DNA from: CAVSMC01 sp963728935
GTDB lineage: Bacteria > Pseudomonadota > Gammaproteobacteria > Burkholderiales > Casimicrobiaceae
Reading direction: 5' to 3'
Length of the DNA: 64,000 nucleotides
Assembly (NCBI GenBank): GCA_963728935.1
Contig: CAVSMC010000001.1
Location: forward strand, 4,402,001-4,466,000
How positions within the stretch are numbered: the stretch's first letter is position 1; each line of letters opens with the position of its first letter. Positions 44,490-53,074 of this stretch are shown here, in pieces. Under the pieces are notes generated by a model that worked only from the letters and a program-made list of their open reading frames with translations, had not been told where the DNA came from and did not search any database. Made by a program: the position numbers and the translations under genes.

Positions 44490-45001
44490 AGGAACGTCTC
44501 CCTACGTACGGTCGCGCCACCCGTCCACAACGATATGTGCACCTTGAACTCGATGAGCTCCCATGCGAGGTCGGCACGCGGCGCCATGCCAGCCGGTCCA
44601 TTACTGAAAACACCTCGTCGAGGAATGGAAATGAAACCATACCCCGCCTCGGAGCTGGCTTTGCCGCCGCCCGCGGGCAACCGCTTCTGGCGCGCGCCGC
44701 GATAAAGGCGACGCTTTTCCAGTGTGCGCAAGCCCCACTCGGCAACCGCGCCCACCCGGAAGCAACCGGAGCAGTCAAGGAGGCGGCGGTATGACTGAAC
44801 CTTCGGGCTTTCTTATATAGCAATCGAAGTAGTCTACCGCACACACGACGGTGTGCTCACGCGTTGCGGCAACGCGCCGCACCGTCGCACATGGGCCGAA
44901 TGAGACGTCTTTTCGCAGCGACGAAGACTGGTCGTAAGCGCGGCACTGCACCGACTAGATTCGGGGCCGCGTTCATCATCGCGATCTGAGTGGGAGTGAA
45001 G
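44490..45001. other. no gene recognised
   Basis: A minus frame (44,486-44,755) and a short plus frame near 44,890 are possible peptides but have no family or ribosome site. The right end provides GGGAGTGAAG for the next gene. Confidence 0.4.
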
Positions 45002-45235
45002 ATGAAGAACCTGACCAGCTTTCGAGACACGGGCAGCTTGATCGCCGGCCTTTTGATCGGCCTGTCGTTGGTAGTTACGGCGTTTGCGATGACCGTCGCG
45101 GAGACCAGTGGCAAGCAGACGGTCTGGGTCGTCATCGACCCCATCGTTCTCGCCCTCGGCATCGGACTCCAGTTGGTCATTACCAGGCCGCGGCAGCGGC
45201 GCACGAACGAACGGGAGTTCGGGGCATCGCCATGA
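45002..45235 (+). CDS. small two-helix membrane protein coupled to the AI-2E transporter gene
   Basis: 77 residues: SLIAGLLIGLSLVVTAFAM, then ETSGKQTVWVVIDPIVLAL and a C-terminal basic tail RPRQRRTNERE. The ATG has GGGAGTGAAG upstream. Its TGA overlaps the ATG of the following AI-2E gene (ATGA), so the two are translationally coupled. No family recognised; it could be an accessory subunit of the transporter. Confidence 0.75.
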   Translation: MKNLTSFRDTGSLIAGLLIGLSLVVTAFAMTVAETSGKQTVWVVIDPIVLALGIGLQLVITRPRQRRTNEREFGASP

Positions 45236-46452
45236 GTTCGGCCCGTGTCCCAGCCGCCCCGGCCAGCACTGCACGCGCCCGTGCAGCGCTCCGCGCGCCT
45301 ACGGCGGACGGGAGCCGCGTAGCCACAACCGCGTCGGCAGCCAACCTCGCCCCGGCACGGATGCCGGTAGATGCGCGCGGTCTCGCGCTTGCCGTACTCG
45401 CCGCGCTGGCTGCGATATTCGCCCTGTCGTGGGCGGAGAATTTCCTCGTGCCGCTCATGCTCGGCATCGTCATTGCATACACGTTGAATCCCCTCGTCGT
45501 ATGGCTGGAGGCCATTCGGATTCCGCGCGTAGGCGGTACGCTCATCGTGATGGCGGGCGTGATCGCCGCGATGGTGCTGGCCACGTATTCGCTGCGCGGC
45601 GAAATGCAGACGATCATCGAACAGTTACCGGAAGCGGCCGGGAAGGTTTCCGCCGCAATCGAGCGCTTGCGCATCGAGCCGGTCGGCAACATGCAGAAGA
45701 TCCAGAACGCGGCGACCGAGGTTGAAAGCGCGACTACGCGAGCCGCCGGCGGTTCCCAGTCGTCGCGCCAACCGGCCACTCATGTGGTGGTCGACCAGCC
45801 CACATTCAGGCTCGGTAACTTCCTGTGGCAGGGTTCGATGGGCGCGCTCGGTGCGATGGGTCAGGCGGCGATGGTCGTCTTCCTAGTGTTCTTCCTGCTG
45901 CTCGGTGGCGATCAATTCAAACGCAAGCTCGTGCGGTTGACGGGGCCGTCGCTGTCGAACAAGAAGATCACCGTCAACATCCTGGACGACATCAATGCTT
46001 CGATCCAGAAGTACATGTTCATGCTGCTGACGACCAACCTGCTCGTCGCTCTGCTTGCTTGGATCGCGTTTCGGTGGATTGGCCTCGAAAACGCGGGTGC
46101 GTGGGCCGTCGCTGCGGGGTTGTTGCACATTGTCCCCTACCTCGGCCCGGGCGTAACCGCGGCGGCAACGGGCATGGCCGGGTTCATGCAGTTCGAGTCG
46201 TTTTCAATGGCGCTGCTGGTTGCCGGCGCATCGCTGGCGATTGCGACGCTCGTGGGAACGTTCGTCACTACGTGGATGATCGGAAAGATCGCCGGCATGA
46301 ACTCAGCGGCCGTGTTCATCTCGCTATTGTTCTGGGGCTGGCTGTGGGGCGTCTGGGGGTTGCTGCTCAGCATTCCGATCATCGTCATCGTGAAAGTCGT
46401 CTCGCAGCACATCGAGCAACTGCATCCGCTGGGCGAATTGCTGGGGGACTGA
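45232..46452 (+). CDS. AI-2E/PerM-family membrane transporter
   Basis: 406 residues. After an alanine-rich N-terminal tail of about 45 residues come helices such as LAVLAALAAIFALSWAENFL and PLMLGIVIAYTLNPLVVWLE. A long extracytoplasmic segment is followed by the family core QAAMVVFLVFFLLLGGDQFK, ILDDINASIQKYMFMLL, AAGLLHIVPYLGPGVTAAA and FWGWLWGVWGLLLSIPIIVI. The P-Y-x-G-P and W-G-x-x-W-G motifs are diagnostic. Members export autoinducer-2 or other solutes or act as Na+/H+ antiporters; substrate here unknown. Coupled to the upstream small membrane gene. Confidence 0.93.
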   Translation: MSSARVPAAPASTARARAALRAPTADGSRVATTASAANLAPARMPVDARGLALAVLAALAAIFALSWAENFLVPLMLGIVIAYTLNPLVVWLEAIRIPRVGGTLIVMAGVIAAMVLATYSLRGEMQTIIEQLPEAAGKVSAAIERLRIEPVGNMQKIQNAATEVESATTRAAGGSQSSRQPATHVVVDQPTFRLGNFLWQGSMGALGAMGQAAMVVFLVFFLLLGGDQFKRKLVRLTGPSLSNKKITVNILDDINASIQKYMFMLLTTNLLVALLAWIAFRWIGLENAGAWAVAAGLLHIVPYLGPGVTAAATGMAGFMQFESFSMALLVAGASLAIATLVGTFVTTWMIGKIAGMNSAAVFISLLFWGWLWGVWGLLLSIPIIVIVKVVSQHIEQLHPLGELLGD

Positions 46453-46606
46453 TCATTTCGGGGACGAGCTCGTCGGCCCGAGCAAGTGCGAGGTTCGGAT
46501 CCTCGACACGACGAATCTTCCTCGCGCTATCGCAACCCGCTGGAGTTCGGAAAAGGCATGGGTTGGCGTCTATACGTCGAGTTGGTGAAGCAGTCGGGGG
46601 TGTGGC

Positions 46607-47431
46607 TTGACTGGAGGATCGCGCGCCGACGATGGGGCCGCGCTCGCCTTCTATAGCGCCTTCTCGCTGGCGCCGCTCCTGATCATCGTCATCGCGCTTG
46701 CCGGCGCCGTATTCGGGATGGATGCCGCGCGCGGCGCGGTCGTCGGCCAGCTAGCCGGGCTGGTCGGAGCACCGGCGGCCGAGGCCATTCAGGCACTGCT
46801 GACGGCGGCACAGGAAACCACGACCGGCGTCTTCGGCACCGTCGTGGGCTTGGTGACCATGCTTGTTGGGGCGACGACGATTCTGGTGGAGCTGCAGGAC
46901 GATCTCGACTACATATGGAAGGCACCCAGGAGGTCTGGCAGCGGCTTGTTGTCGATTCTGCGCGCTCGTGCTCTTTCGCTTGGAATGATTCTGGGAATCG
47001 GCTTTCTTCTCCTGATCTCGCTCGTCTTGAGCGCCGCAGTTGAAGCATTGGAGGCGTACTCGGCGTCGTATTTCCCGGGCGCCGAGCTGCTGTTCCTTCA
47101 AATTGCCAATCTCGTGTTCTCGCTGGGTGCAGTGACCGTGCTCTTTGCCATGTTGTACAAATGGCTGCCGAACGCTCCGATAGCGTGGAAAGACGTATGG
47201 CTGGGCGCGTTCATTACGGCCCTCCTTTTCAGCGCCGGGCGAATTGCAATCGGTGTCTATCTCGGCCTAAGCGCGATCGCATCAGCCTACGGGGCAGCCG
47301 GCACGCTGATTGTGCTCCTGTTATGGCTCTATTACTCGGCGCAAGTCTTCCTGCTCGGCGCGGAATTCACCTGCATTCATGCCAAACACCGCGTCGGTCG
47401 GTCGGCGCGCTCCGAGCATAGCGTAGCGTGA
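46607..47431 (+). CDS. YihY/BrkB-family membrane protein, N-terminus possibly frameshifted
   Basis: 274 residues from a TTG; the conserved part begins DDGAALAFYSAFSLAPLLIIV and continues VELQDDLDYIWKAP, ALSLGMILGIGFLLLISLVL, FAMLYKWLPNAPIAWKDV and YGAAGTLIVLLLWLYYSAQV. These are YihY (BrkB) features of an inner-membrane protein with about six helices. Normal members have about 20 more N-terminal residues. Those are present in another frame: an ATG at 46558 encodes MGWRLYVELVKQSGGVWLD. A one-base shift near 46,605 would join them. Either translation starts at the TTG or the gene is recently broken. Confidence 0.82.
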   Translation: MTGGSRADDGAALAFYSAFSLAPLLIIVIALAGAVFGMDAARGAVVGQLAGLVGAPAAEAIQALLTAAQETTTGVFGTVVGLVTMLVGATTILVELQDDLDYIWKAPRRSGSGLLSILRARALSLGMILGIGFLLLISLVLSAAVEALEAYSASYFPGAELLFLQIANLVFSLGAVTVLFAMLYKWLPNAPIAWKDVWLGAFITALLFSAGRIAIGVYLGLSAIASAYGAAGTLIVLLLWLYYSAQVFLLGAEFTCIHAKHRVGRSARSEHSVA

Positions 47432-47838
47432 CGGCACACGTCATCGCCCCGTTTGCGCAGGACGCGACAAGACGACGCTGTCTAATCGAACGAGTTCCAT
47501 TGTCCGGATCGTCCGCACGCGGCCGCGCGGCCCGGTAACGACGCCCTGAAGTACGACTCGCAAGGGCGAGGACCACGGGGGGCGACCATGACCCACACCG
47601 TCTGTCCGTCGTCGGGTCCGCAACCGTCATCGCAGACACACCCCGCTCGGACATTGCGTGAATGGAGACCGTCTACGAGCGGACGACGCCGGGCTACGTA
47701 AATCACTTGCCATCGGCGCCCGAACGGATAAGTGCCCGCGCCCGATGCTCTGTAGCGTGCGGAGCGTGCGCCATCGTATGGACCACGCAGCGCCCGCGGG
47801 GATCATGCTCGGCTTGATCTTCACGTGCGCCTATCGCG
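47432..47838. other. no gene recognised
   Basis: No supported feature. The 3' flank of the YihY gene lacks an obvious terminator hairpin. Confidence 0.45.
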
Positions 47839-48353
47839 ATGTCGTGCAAATGGCCGAAAGAACGCACGCATCGCTGGAATCGGGACGAAATCGTGGGTCG
47901 CCGTTCGTCTCGCACGAGCGGCTCGTCTTCGCTTCACTTAAGCGCCGCGCTTCTCCTCTCGAGCAGCTTCAGCACCGGCTCCGGTCAGGCTGAGACGGCG
48001 ATAACGGGTGCCGGCCTGGTCACCGAAGGGAAGCAGATATTTCGCTTCGACACCTTTGGCGACGAATCGCAGTGTACCGACGCGCTGCGAATGCACGAGG
48101 TGCATTCGTACGGCGGTGGACCCGACAACCGCGTTGTCGGTCGGATTCAAAATGGATGCGGAAGCGCTGCCGGCGGCGGTTATCGAGGGAGTGCGCAATG
48201 GCAGCGTGGATCTGAAGAGTCCCGCGACACGACCGTTGCGCTGCTGAAGCTCGATGCGGTCGTAGGCCTCACAAGGGAACGGTCGAAAGCATTGATGGCA
48301 AAGATACGTTGGTCCGAGTTGGCGTGACTTGCGCGCGGAGCAACAGGTTCTGA
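47839..48353 (+). pseudogene. cytochrome c-like exported protein, frameshifted and truncated before its haem site
   Basis: Four segments in three frames reconstruct one protein. They are a signal-like SLHLSAALLLSSSFSTGSGQ; ITGAGLVTEGKQIFRFDTFG and LRMHEV; then AVDPTTALSVGFKMDAEAL, NGSVDLKSPAT; then TVALLKLDAVVGL; and finally KGTVESIDGKDTLVRVGVTC. Related full-length proteins continue with A-L-C-H-S, a c-type haem motif. Here the sequence becomes C-A-R-S-N-R-F and stops. Frameshifts lie near 48,110, 48,228 and 48,272. The decay is advanced and no product is expected. Confidence 0.7.
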
Positions 48354-48676
48354 TGGGGAGTGTTGCGCGCGACTGCCACCACACGGGACGTTCCCTTCGA
48401 ACGCGAAGGCGACGCGTTTCCGACGCTGCGGCTGGGGCTGTCGGATCCCATGGCGACATTATAAATCTTGCGGGCAAGTCACTGTTCTGCTGCGCACAGA
48501 ACGGCCGCGGCCCGCTTTCTCCACGCTGCCGACCGGGACGCGTCTCATTTACGCATCTGCCGAGTTCCACAGGTCCATCGCCAGATGATCATTTGCGAAG
48601 AACACAAGCAAACGGCACTCGCGATGCCTCCGAGCGCGCACGCCGCGTGCGCAGTCACGCCCGCGTAACGGTTGAC
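48354..48676. other. no gene recognised
   Basis: No supported coding region; presumably the lost 3' part of the cytochrome relic is replaced here by unrelated sequence. Confidence 0.45.
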
Positions 48677-48994
48677 TCATCCGCCAGAAGCCGCCATGAG
48701 CGAGCCAAGCGCGCCTACGGCGAAAAAGGTCGCGTTGTACAGCGCATGTACGAGTGCGGTCAGCGCGAACGCGTCTCTAGCCGAGCGCTTGAGCCACGAC
48801 GTGAGCGTCACCGAATAAATGAGGAAAGGCCATAAACTTGCCAACACCTGCCGCCAGCCGCCGCCGAGCTTATGAGCTAGCGCACACGTTACCGCCAAGA
48901 CGGCGATCCGGAGCCGCATTTGGCGCGGGAAGATCAGCGTGAGCAGGAACGCCAACGGAAGCATGAGCGCTGTCTCCAGCAACGGCGCTCCCAA
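48677..48994 (-). CDS. CPBP/Abi-like membrane protein without a normal start codon
   Basis: From a TTG at 48994 there are 105 residues. The same frame stays open upstream to about 49,190 and encodes more hydrophobic sequence (ALRAWLVAVVPSVLYFVALV) but contains no ATG, GTG or TTG before an in-frame TGA. Recognisable positions are PLLETALMLPLAFLL, CALAHKLGGGW and ALVHALYNATFF, resembling the E...H...H-x-x-x-N pattern of CPBP intramembrane proteases, but the paired E-E-x-x-x-R is incomplete. It follows the hydrolase gene on the same strand. Probably a decayed or unusually started gene. Confidence 0.5.
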   Translation of the reverse strand: MGAPLLETALMLPLAFLLTLIFPRQMRLRIAVLAVTCALAHKLGGGWRQVLASLWPFLIYSVTLTSWLKRSARDAFALTALVHALYNATFFAVGALGSLMAASGG

Positions 48995-49176
48995 GATGCT
49001 ATAGCCCGCGAACGTGGGGTCGAACGCGCCCGCCGGTGGACGCAGAGATTCCGCCCCGATAGCGACCAGCGCAACGAAGTAGAGGACCGACGGTACGACT
49101 GCGACGAGCCAGGCACGTAACGCGTACCCGACACGGCTTGAATTCGTGCTGTAGAAAATGTCGAGGGGGTTCGTGC

Positions 49177-50406
49177 CTATCCTCGTGCTCGATCCGATTC
49201 AGCCAGCCACTGCTTGATCTGGGCGTAGACCTGCGGTCGATTGAGCAGGTCCAGGTGGTTGATGCCATAGACTATCCGCCGCCGCGAGTCGTCGAACGTC
49301 AAGGCGACACTCGGATTCGAGTGTTGCCCGAGCGCGCTCGCGAGCGGCACAATGCCGTCGCCGATCAAGCGGTCGCTCAGATCGCCTGCCGCCTTTCCGG
49401 TCGTTGCTGCGATCGCGTAGCACGCGACGCCCTGTGGCAGCGGCACCGGCACCCGGAGATCGCCGGTGCGCTTGAAGCGATCGCGCTTGTTCCAGTCTTC
49501 GTCCACCAGATTTCCGAAACGCAGGTCGGTGATGCCCGCGCTGCGGATCTTGCCGAGGCGAGCCAACGGAGCGGAGTAACGGCTCGCGCCCAGCAGCAAG
49601 TCCACCCAGTTGCCGCCCCGCTCGAGCGGCGCTCCTTGGTGCGGTGTGCCGACGAAAACGAGCTTGTCGACATGGCGCACCCATTCGTGCTGCGCGAGTG
49701 CGCCATAGTGATAGGCGCTGCGCGCGACGAGCCCACCCATGCTGTGCCCGATGATTACGAGCTCGGTCAACGGCACGGGCCAGAGCTTCACGAGGCTCTC
49801 CAGCCGTTCGGCGCACGCGCGTCCGTTCGTGGAGATATGGAGGCCGCTGTTGTAGTGCAAGTAGACGGGCGTGTAGGCGAGGTCGCGCGCCAGCGCGGCG
49901 CCATGATCGTGTCCCTTGCGCTTCCACTGCAGGTCGTTCATGCACAGGCCGTGCAGCATCACGAGCAGCTTACCGCCGGCGTTCGGAATCGCCGCGGCCA
50001 GCGACTCGCGCTCCTCCGGCAGAGCGACACCGCCACGACGCAGGCGCATGGCGATCGCCAAGGGGTTGTTCGACGCTGCAAGGTAATCGCCAAGCACGCC
50101 GTTCAGCACGGCGAGCAGCACCTCACGCCCTGGCCACCTACTTCGCTCGCCGAGCACCGGCTCGAGCTGTGCCACTAGACTTTCGAGCCCGCGTCCGACG
50201 AGGCCGATTACACCGCGAATGCTCCGGTATACCAGTCCAGTGATGCCCGTCGTCCGGTCTCGCTTGGGTTTCGCTATGAGTCCCGGGATGCTGGCGATGT
50301 TGTAGTGCATCGCCTCGACGAGATCGACGACGCCGACGATGCCGTCGATGACGAGTCGGTTGACCCCGCGAAGGTCGGCCGTGTGTTCCCGGAGCTTCTT
50401 GATCAT
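49177..50406 (-). CDS. alpha/beta hydrolase, triacylglycerol-lipase-like
   Basis: 409 residues. A helical N-terminal part (about 1-145) precedes the hydrolase core: KLLVMLHGLCMNDLQW (oxyanion strand), YLHYNSGLHISTNG, and the nucleophile elbow G-H-S-M-G-G near residue 220 in LVIIGHSMGGLVARSAYHYG. LVFVGTPHQGAPLERGGNWV, then DGIVPLASALG with the likely acid, and YGINHLDLL with the catalytic His complete the triad. No signal peptide, so intracellular or membrane-peripheral. Similar proteins cluster with stress genes in Burkholderiales; substrate unknown. Confidence 0.9.
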   Translation of the reverse strand: MIKKLREHTADLRGVNRLVIDGIVGVVDLVEAMHYNIASIPGLIAKPKRDRTTGITGLVYRSIRGVIGLVGRGLESLVAQLEPVLGERSRWPGREVLLAVLNGVLGDYLAASNNPLAIAMRLRRGGVALPEERESLAAAIPNAGGKLLVMLHGLCMNDLQWKRKGHDHGAALARDLAYTPVYLHYNSGLHISTNGRACAERLESLVKLWPVPLTELVIIGHSMGGLVARSAYHYGALAQHEWVRHVDKLVFVGTPHQGAPLERGGNWVDLLLGASRYSAPLARLGKIRSAGITDLRFGNLVDEDWNKRDRFKRTGDLRVPVPLPQGVACYAIAATTGKAAGDLSDRLIGDGIVPLASALGQHSNPSVALTFDDSRRRIVYGINHLDLLNRPQVYAQIKQWLAESDRARG

Positions 50407-50492
50407 GTGTGTCTCACGCTGCAGTCATCGTCGCTGGAAGCGACAGGCGATAGCGCGCAGCGACCGAACGGGCTTCGCGAAACGCGCAGCAG

Positions 50493-51020
50493 CTAGGTCC
50501 TGCTCTTCTTCGCCGTCCGTTTCGTGGACTTCCTCGTCGCTCCCTTGGCGGCCCTCGCCACCGCGGCGCCGGTCTTCCGAGCTGCCGACTTGACCTTGGC
50601 CACGCCTTTCTTCACCGCGGATTTGGCGGCCACGTTTCTGCGCCCCGCCACCTTTGTTGCCGCGCCGGTCCTGCGCTTCGCCGCGGATTTCTTCGAGCTC
50701 ATCGCGCGCTCGACGCTGCCGGCAGCCTTCTTCACGCCCGATGCCGCCGCCTTCACTTTGCTCTTCACGTTGCGCTTCGCTTTGCCGAACGCCCTCGTCG
50801 CATCGGCCTCGACGCCCTTCGCCTTGCGTTTCACGCTTGCCGTGGCGACTCGCGTTTTCCTCTCCACCAGACTCCGCGTCGTTGCCGCTTGACGCTTGGC
50901 GTCCGACGCCGCGCCTTCTGCTTTCTTCATGAGCGAGGCGCCCACTTCCTGCGCCTTGTCCTTGACCGCTTCCACGGCGTCGCCGATCTTGGTCAGCACA
51001 CTTCTTTCGTCGCCCATCAT
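50493..51020 (-). CDS. histone H1-like protein (second copy)
   Basis: 175 residues from the ATG at 51020 (a second ATG follows at once), with GGAG five bases upstream. An N-terminal helix RSVLTKIGDAVEAVKDKAQE is followed by about 140 residues of lysine/alanine/arginine-rich repeats (KAKRNVKSKVKAAASGVKKA, KRRTGAATKVAGRRNVAAKS), ending TKRTAKKSRT. The composition is that of eukaryotic-type H1 tails found in Bordetella/Burkholderia proteins. It probably binds DNA or polyphosphate. Longer upstream frames are spurious. Confidence 0.85.
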   Translation of the reverse strand: MMGDERSVLTKIGDAVEAVKDKAQEVGASLMKKAEGAASDAKRQAATTRSLVERKTRVATASVKRKAKGVEADATRAFGKAKRNVKSKVKAAASGVKKAAGSVERAMSSKKSAAKRRTGAATKVAGRRNVAAKSAVKKGVAKVKSAARKTGAAVARAAKGATRKSTKRTAKKSRT

Positions 51021-51147
51021 CGATTCTCCTGTCTGCAATGAATTACGCCGCGATGCGATCGCGACCATGGGCCCAGCCGCGGGCCCCCAACGTGGTAGAA
51101 CGCCGTTGTTATATCGCCCCATCCCGCATGCCCTTGAACCGGCAACC

Positions 51148-51534
51148 CTATTTTCGATAGTGCTCGCGAACTCTTGCCGCAATCTGGCGAGCGGTCATCT
51201 TGTCGACTGTTTCAACACCGACGATGCGGCCGCCAAGTCCTTTGGCCGCCAGACGTTTTTCGAGCTCTCCCTTTGCCTCGCCCGGACCAAAGAGCAGGAT
51301 GGACTCCGCATCATGAATATTCGAGATCACGTCGTCATAGTATTTATTGAGATGGCCCGCAAATCGTCTGTCTCGCTGGTCGTCTGCGGAGCCTTCTTCC
51401 GACTCGTTACCTCCTGAGAATCGTACATGCTTCTCCATGCCGGATTCGATTCGTTTCGTTTCCTCTCCATCGTCTGCTATGAACACCACGATCGCCGCCC
51501 GGTGATCGATCCACAAACCCGCTTGTCGTTTCAT
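51148..51534 (-). CDS. conserved protein with eRF1/Pelota-like C-terminal motif
   Basis: 128 residues. It begins RQAGLWIDHRAAIVVFIADD, has EKHVRFSGGNESEEG and then HLNKYYDDVISNIHDAESIL, and ends LLFGPGEAKGELEKRLAAKG with IVGVETVDKMTARQIAARVR. The order beta strand, H-x-x-x-Y-Y-D-x-V, G-P-G-x-A-K, K-M-T is that of bacterial proteins resembling the middle domains of archaeal release factors and Pelota. A role in ribosome rescue or RNA binding is possible but unproven. It sits in the stress island between the H1-like and VIT1-type genes. Confidence 0.8.
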   Translation of the reverse strand: MKRQAGLWIDHRAAIVVFIADDGEETKRIESGMEKHVRFSGGNESEEGSADDQRDRRFAGHLNKYYDDVISNIHDAESILLFGPGEAKGELEKRLAAKGLGGRIVGVETVDKMTARQIAARVREHYRK

Positions 51535-51578
51535 TGGGCCTCCATCGTCTGAGCAATCTGCTCGACGTCTCTCATTTG

Positions 51579-52274
51579 TCAGGCCACCGTTCCGAACAGT
51601 TTTCCGACGCCTGCCGTCAGCGCCATCGCGAGTGCGCCCCAGAATGTGACGCGCATTGCGCCGGTCGCCACGTTGGCGCCCCCCACGCGGGCAGCCAACC
51701 CGCCCAGGATCGCGAGAAACACGAGCGAAGTCCCGGATACCACGGGGATGAGACTCGACGCGGAGACCAAGGCAACAGGCAACAGCGGCATCGCCGCGCC
51801 CACGGCGAAGCTCGCCGCCGATGTAAACGCAGCTTGAATCGGCCGCGCGCTGAGCGTCTTGGAGATGCCCAGCTCGTCGCGAGCATGCGCGCCCAGCGCG
51901 TCATGGGCCATCAGTTGCTCGGCAACCTTCTTAGCGAGCACCGGATCGACGCCGCGGCCGACGTAGATCGCTGTCAGCTCCCGTCGCTCGCCTTGATCGT
52001 CTGCTTCGAGCTCCGCGCGTTCGAGGGTGAGCGCGGCCGTTTCCGAATCGGCCTGTGAGCGTACCGATACGTACTCCCCGGCAGCCATCGACATGGCTCC
52101 GGCGACCAGGCCGGCAATCCCCGCCACCATCACCGTGCCGTGACTCGCACCCGCCGCTGCAACACCGAGCACCAGGCTCGCTGTCGAGACGATGCCGTCG
52201 TTGGCGCCGAGCACTGCGGCGCGTAGCCAGCCGATGCGATCGGTGCGGTGGGACTCGCGGTGGATTCTTGGCAT
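51579..52274 (-). CDS. VIT1/CCC1-family iron/manganese transporter
   Basis: 231 residues from the ATG at 52274; a GTG 12 codons earlier is possible. The core AAVLGANDGIVSTASLVLGV and AGIAGLVAGAMSMAAGEYVS is diagnostic of VIT1/CCC1 transporters, which move Fe2+ or Mn2+ out of the cytosol. LERAELEADDQGERRELTAI is the cytoplasmic helical metal-binding segment. FAVGAAMPLLPVALVSASSL and the final AMALTAGVGKLFGTVA are membrane helices. Together with the ferritin-like gene it points to iron handling in this region, 15 kb away. Confidence 0.93.
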   Translation of the reverse strand: MPRIHRESHRTDRIGWLRAAVLGANDGIVSTASLVLGVAAAGASHGTVMVAGIAGLVAGAMSMAAGEYVSVRSQADSETAALTLERAELEADDQGERRELTAIYVGRGVDPVLAKKVAEQLMAHDALGAHARDELGISKTLSARPIQAAFTSAASFAVGAAMPLLPVALVSASSLIPVVSGTSLVFLAILGGLAARVGGANVATGAMRVTFWGALAMALTAGVGKLFGTVA

Positions 52275-52505
52275 GTGGATACGCGCTGCAAGCCACAATG
52301 CTGAGCTCACAACAACCCGGCACGTGTCTCCTTCTGCGGGAGGCTTAAAGCCCGAGCCCTCACTTGGCGCTCGCCTGACCGTTGGTTACTTGGCTCTGCT
52401 CCTGGTTGCCGACGAACTGCTCGCGCTTGCCTCAGTCACATCGAGCGGCTCCCCGGCAAGTTTGCGCCGGTGCGCTTTCAATTCGCTGTCTGCGGCCGGC
52501 TCTTG

Positions 52506-52706
52506 CTACCCTTTCTTGACAATGTCCTTCAAATTGCCGACCGCTTCCTTCACATCACCGACGCCTCTCTGCATTTTGCCTTCAGCCTGATGTTTCAGGC
52601 CTTTGGCCTCCTGTTCTTTGCTCCCAATCAACTTGCCGACTTCTTCCTGGATCTTGCCGCCGATGTCCTTTGCTGCACCTTTAACTTGATCCTTGTTGAT
52701 GGTCAT
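52506..52706 (-). CDS. CsbD-family stress protein
   Basis: 66 residues: MTINKDQVKGAAKDIGGKIQ, EEVGKLIGSKEQEAKGLKHQ and GVGDVKEAVGNLKDIVKKG. This is the standard CsbD layout, a small soluble helical protein induced in general stress and stationary phase, of unknown mechanism. TAAGGAAGTCATC precedes the ATG. A BON-domain relic, a frequent neighbour in such islands, lies just upstream. Confidence 0.93.
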   Translation of the reverse strand: MTINKDQVKGAAKDIGGKIQEEVGKLIGSKEQEAKGLKHQAEGKMQRGVGDVKEAVGNLKDIVKKG

Positions 52707-52830
52707 GATGACTTCCTTACTATGAGGTGAAACACCCGCCGCGAACCGGGATCGGTTCGCGGTCTGGGCCACACTCGATCATCGCCGGCGACGGGCAACC
52801 TTCGCTAACTCCCGGCATATTCGGCGGTGG

Positions 52831-53010
52831 CCGCGCAGTCACGTTGAAGCGCGTGTCGTTCTTGATGGACTTGACACCGCCGACGGCGCGCTTAACCTCG
52901 ACTGCCTTTGTTGACGTTCTCCTGCGTGCTGCCGAAGCCGCTCAGTTGCACGACCCCTTGAAGATTTCGACGTTAATCTGCGCGGAAGTTGCGTCGTCGC
53001 TGAATCTCCA
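52831..53010 (-). pseudogene. BON-domain gene relic
   Basis: Three short frames fit one BON domain: DDATSAQINVEIFKG, then VVQLSGFGSTQENVNKG, then VEVKRAVGGVKSIKNDTRFN. The V-x-L-S-G-F and G-V-x-S-I-K-N-D blocks are conserved in periplasmic BON proteins such as OsmY. At least two frameshifts separate them and the signal peptide and first part are missing. Confidence 0.65.
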
Positions 53011-53074
53011 GATGGAAGATCCATCTACCAATTGCCTCGCGGCAAGTACTCTTACTCAATTCAGTCCCCAGCGT

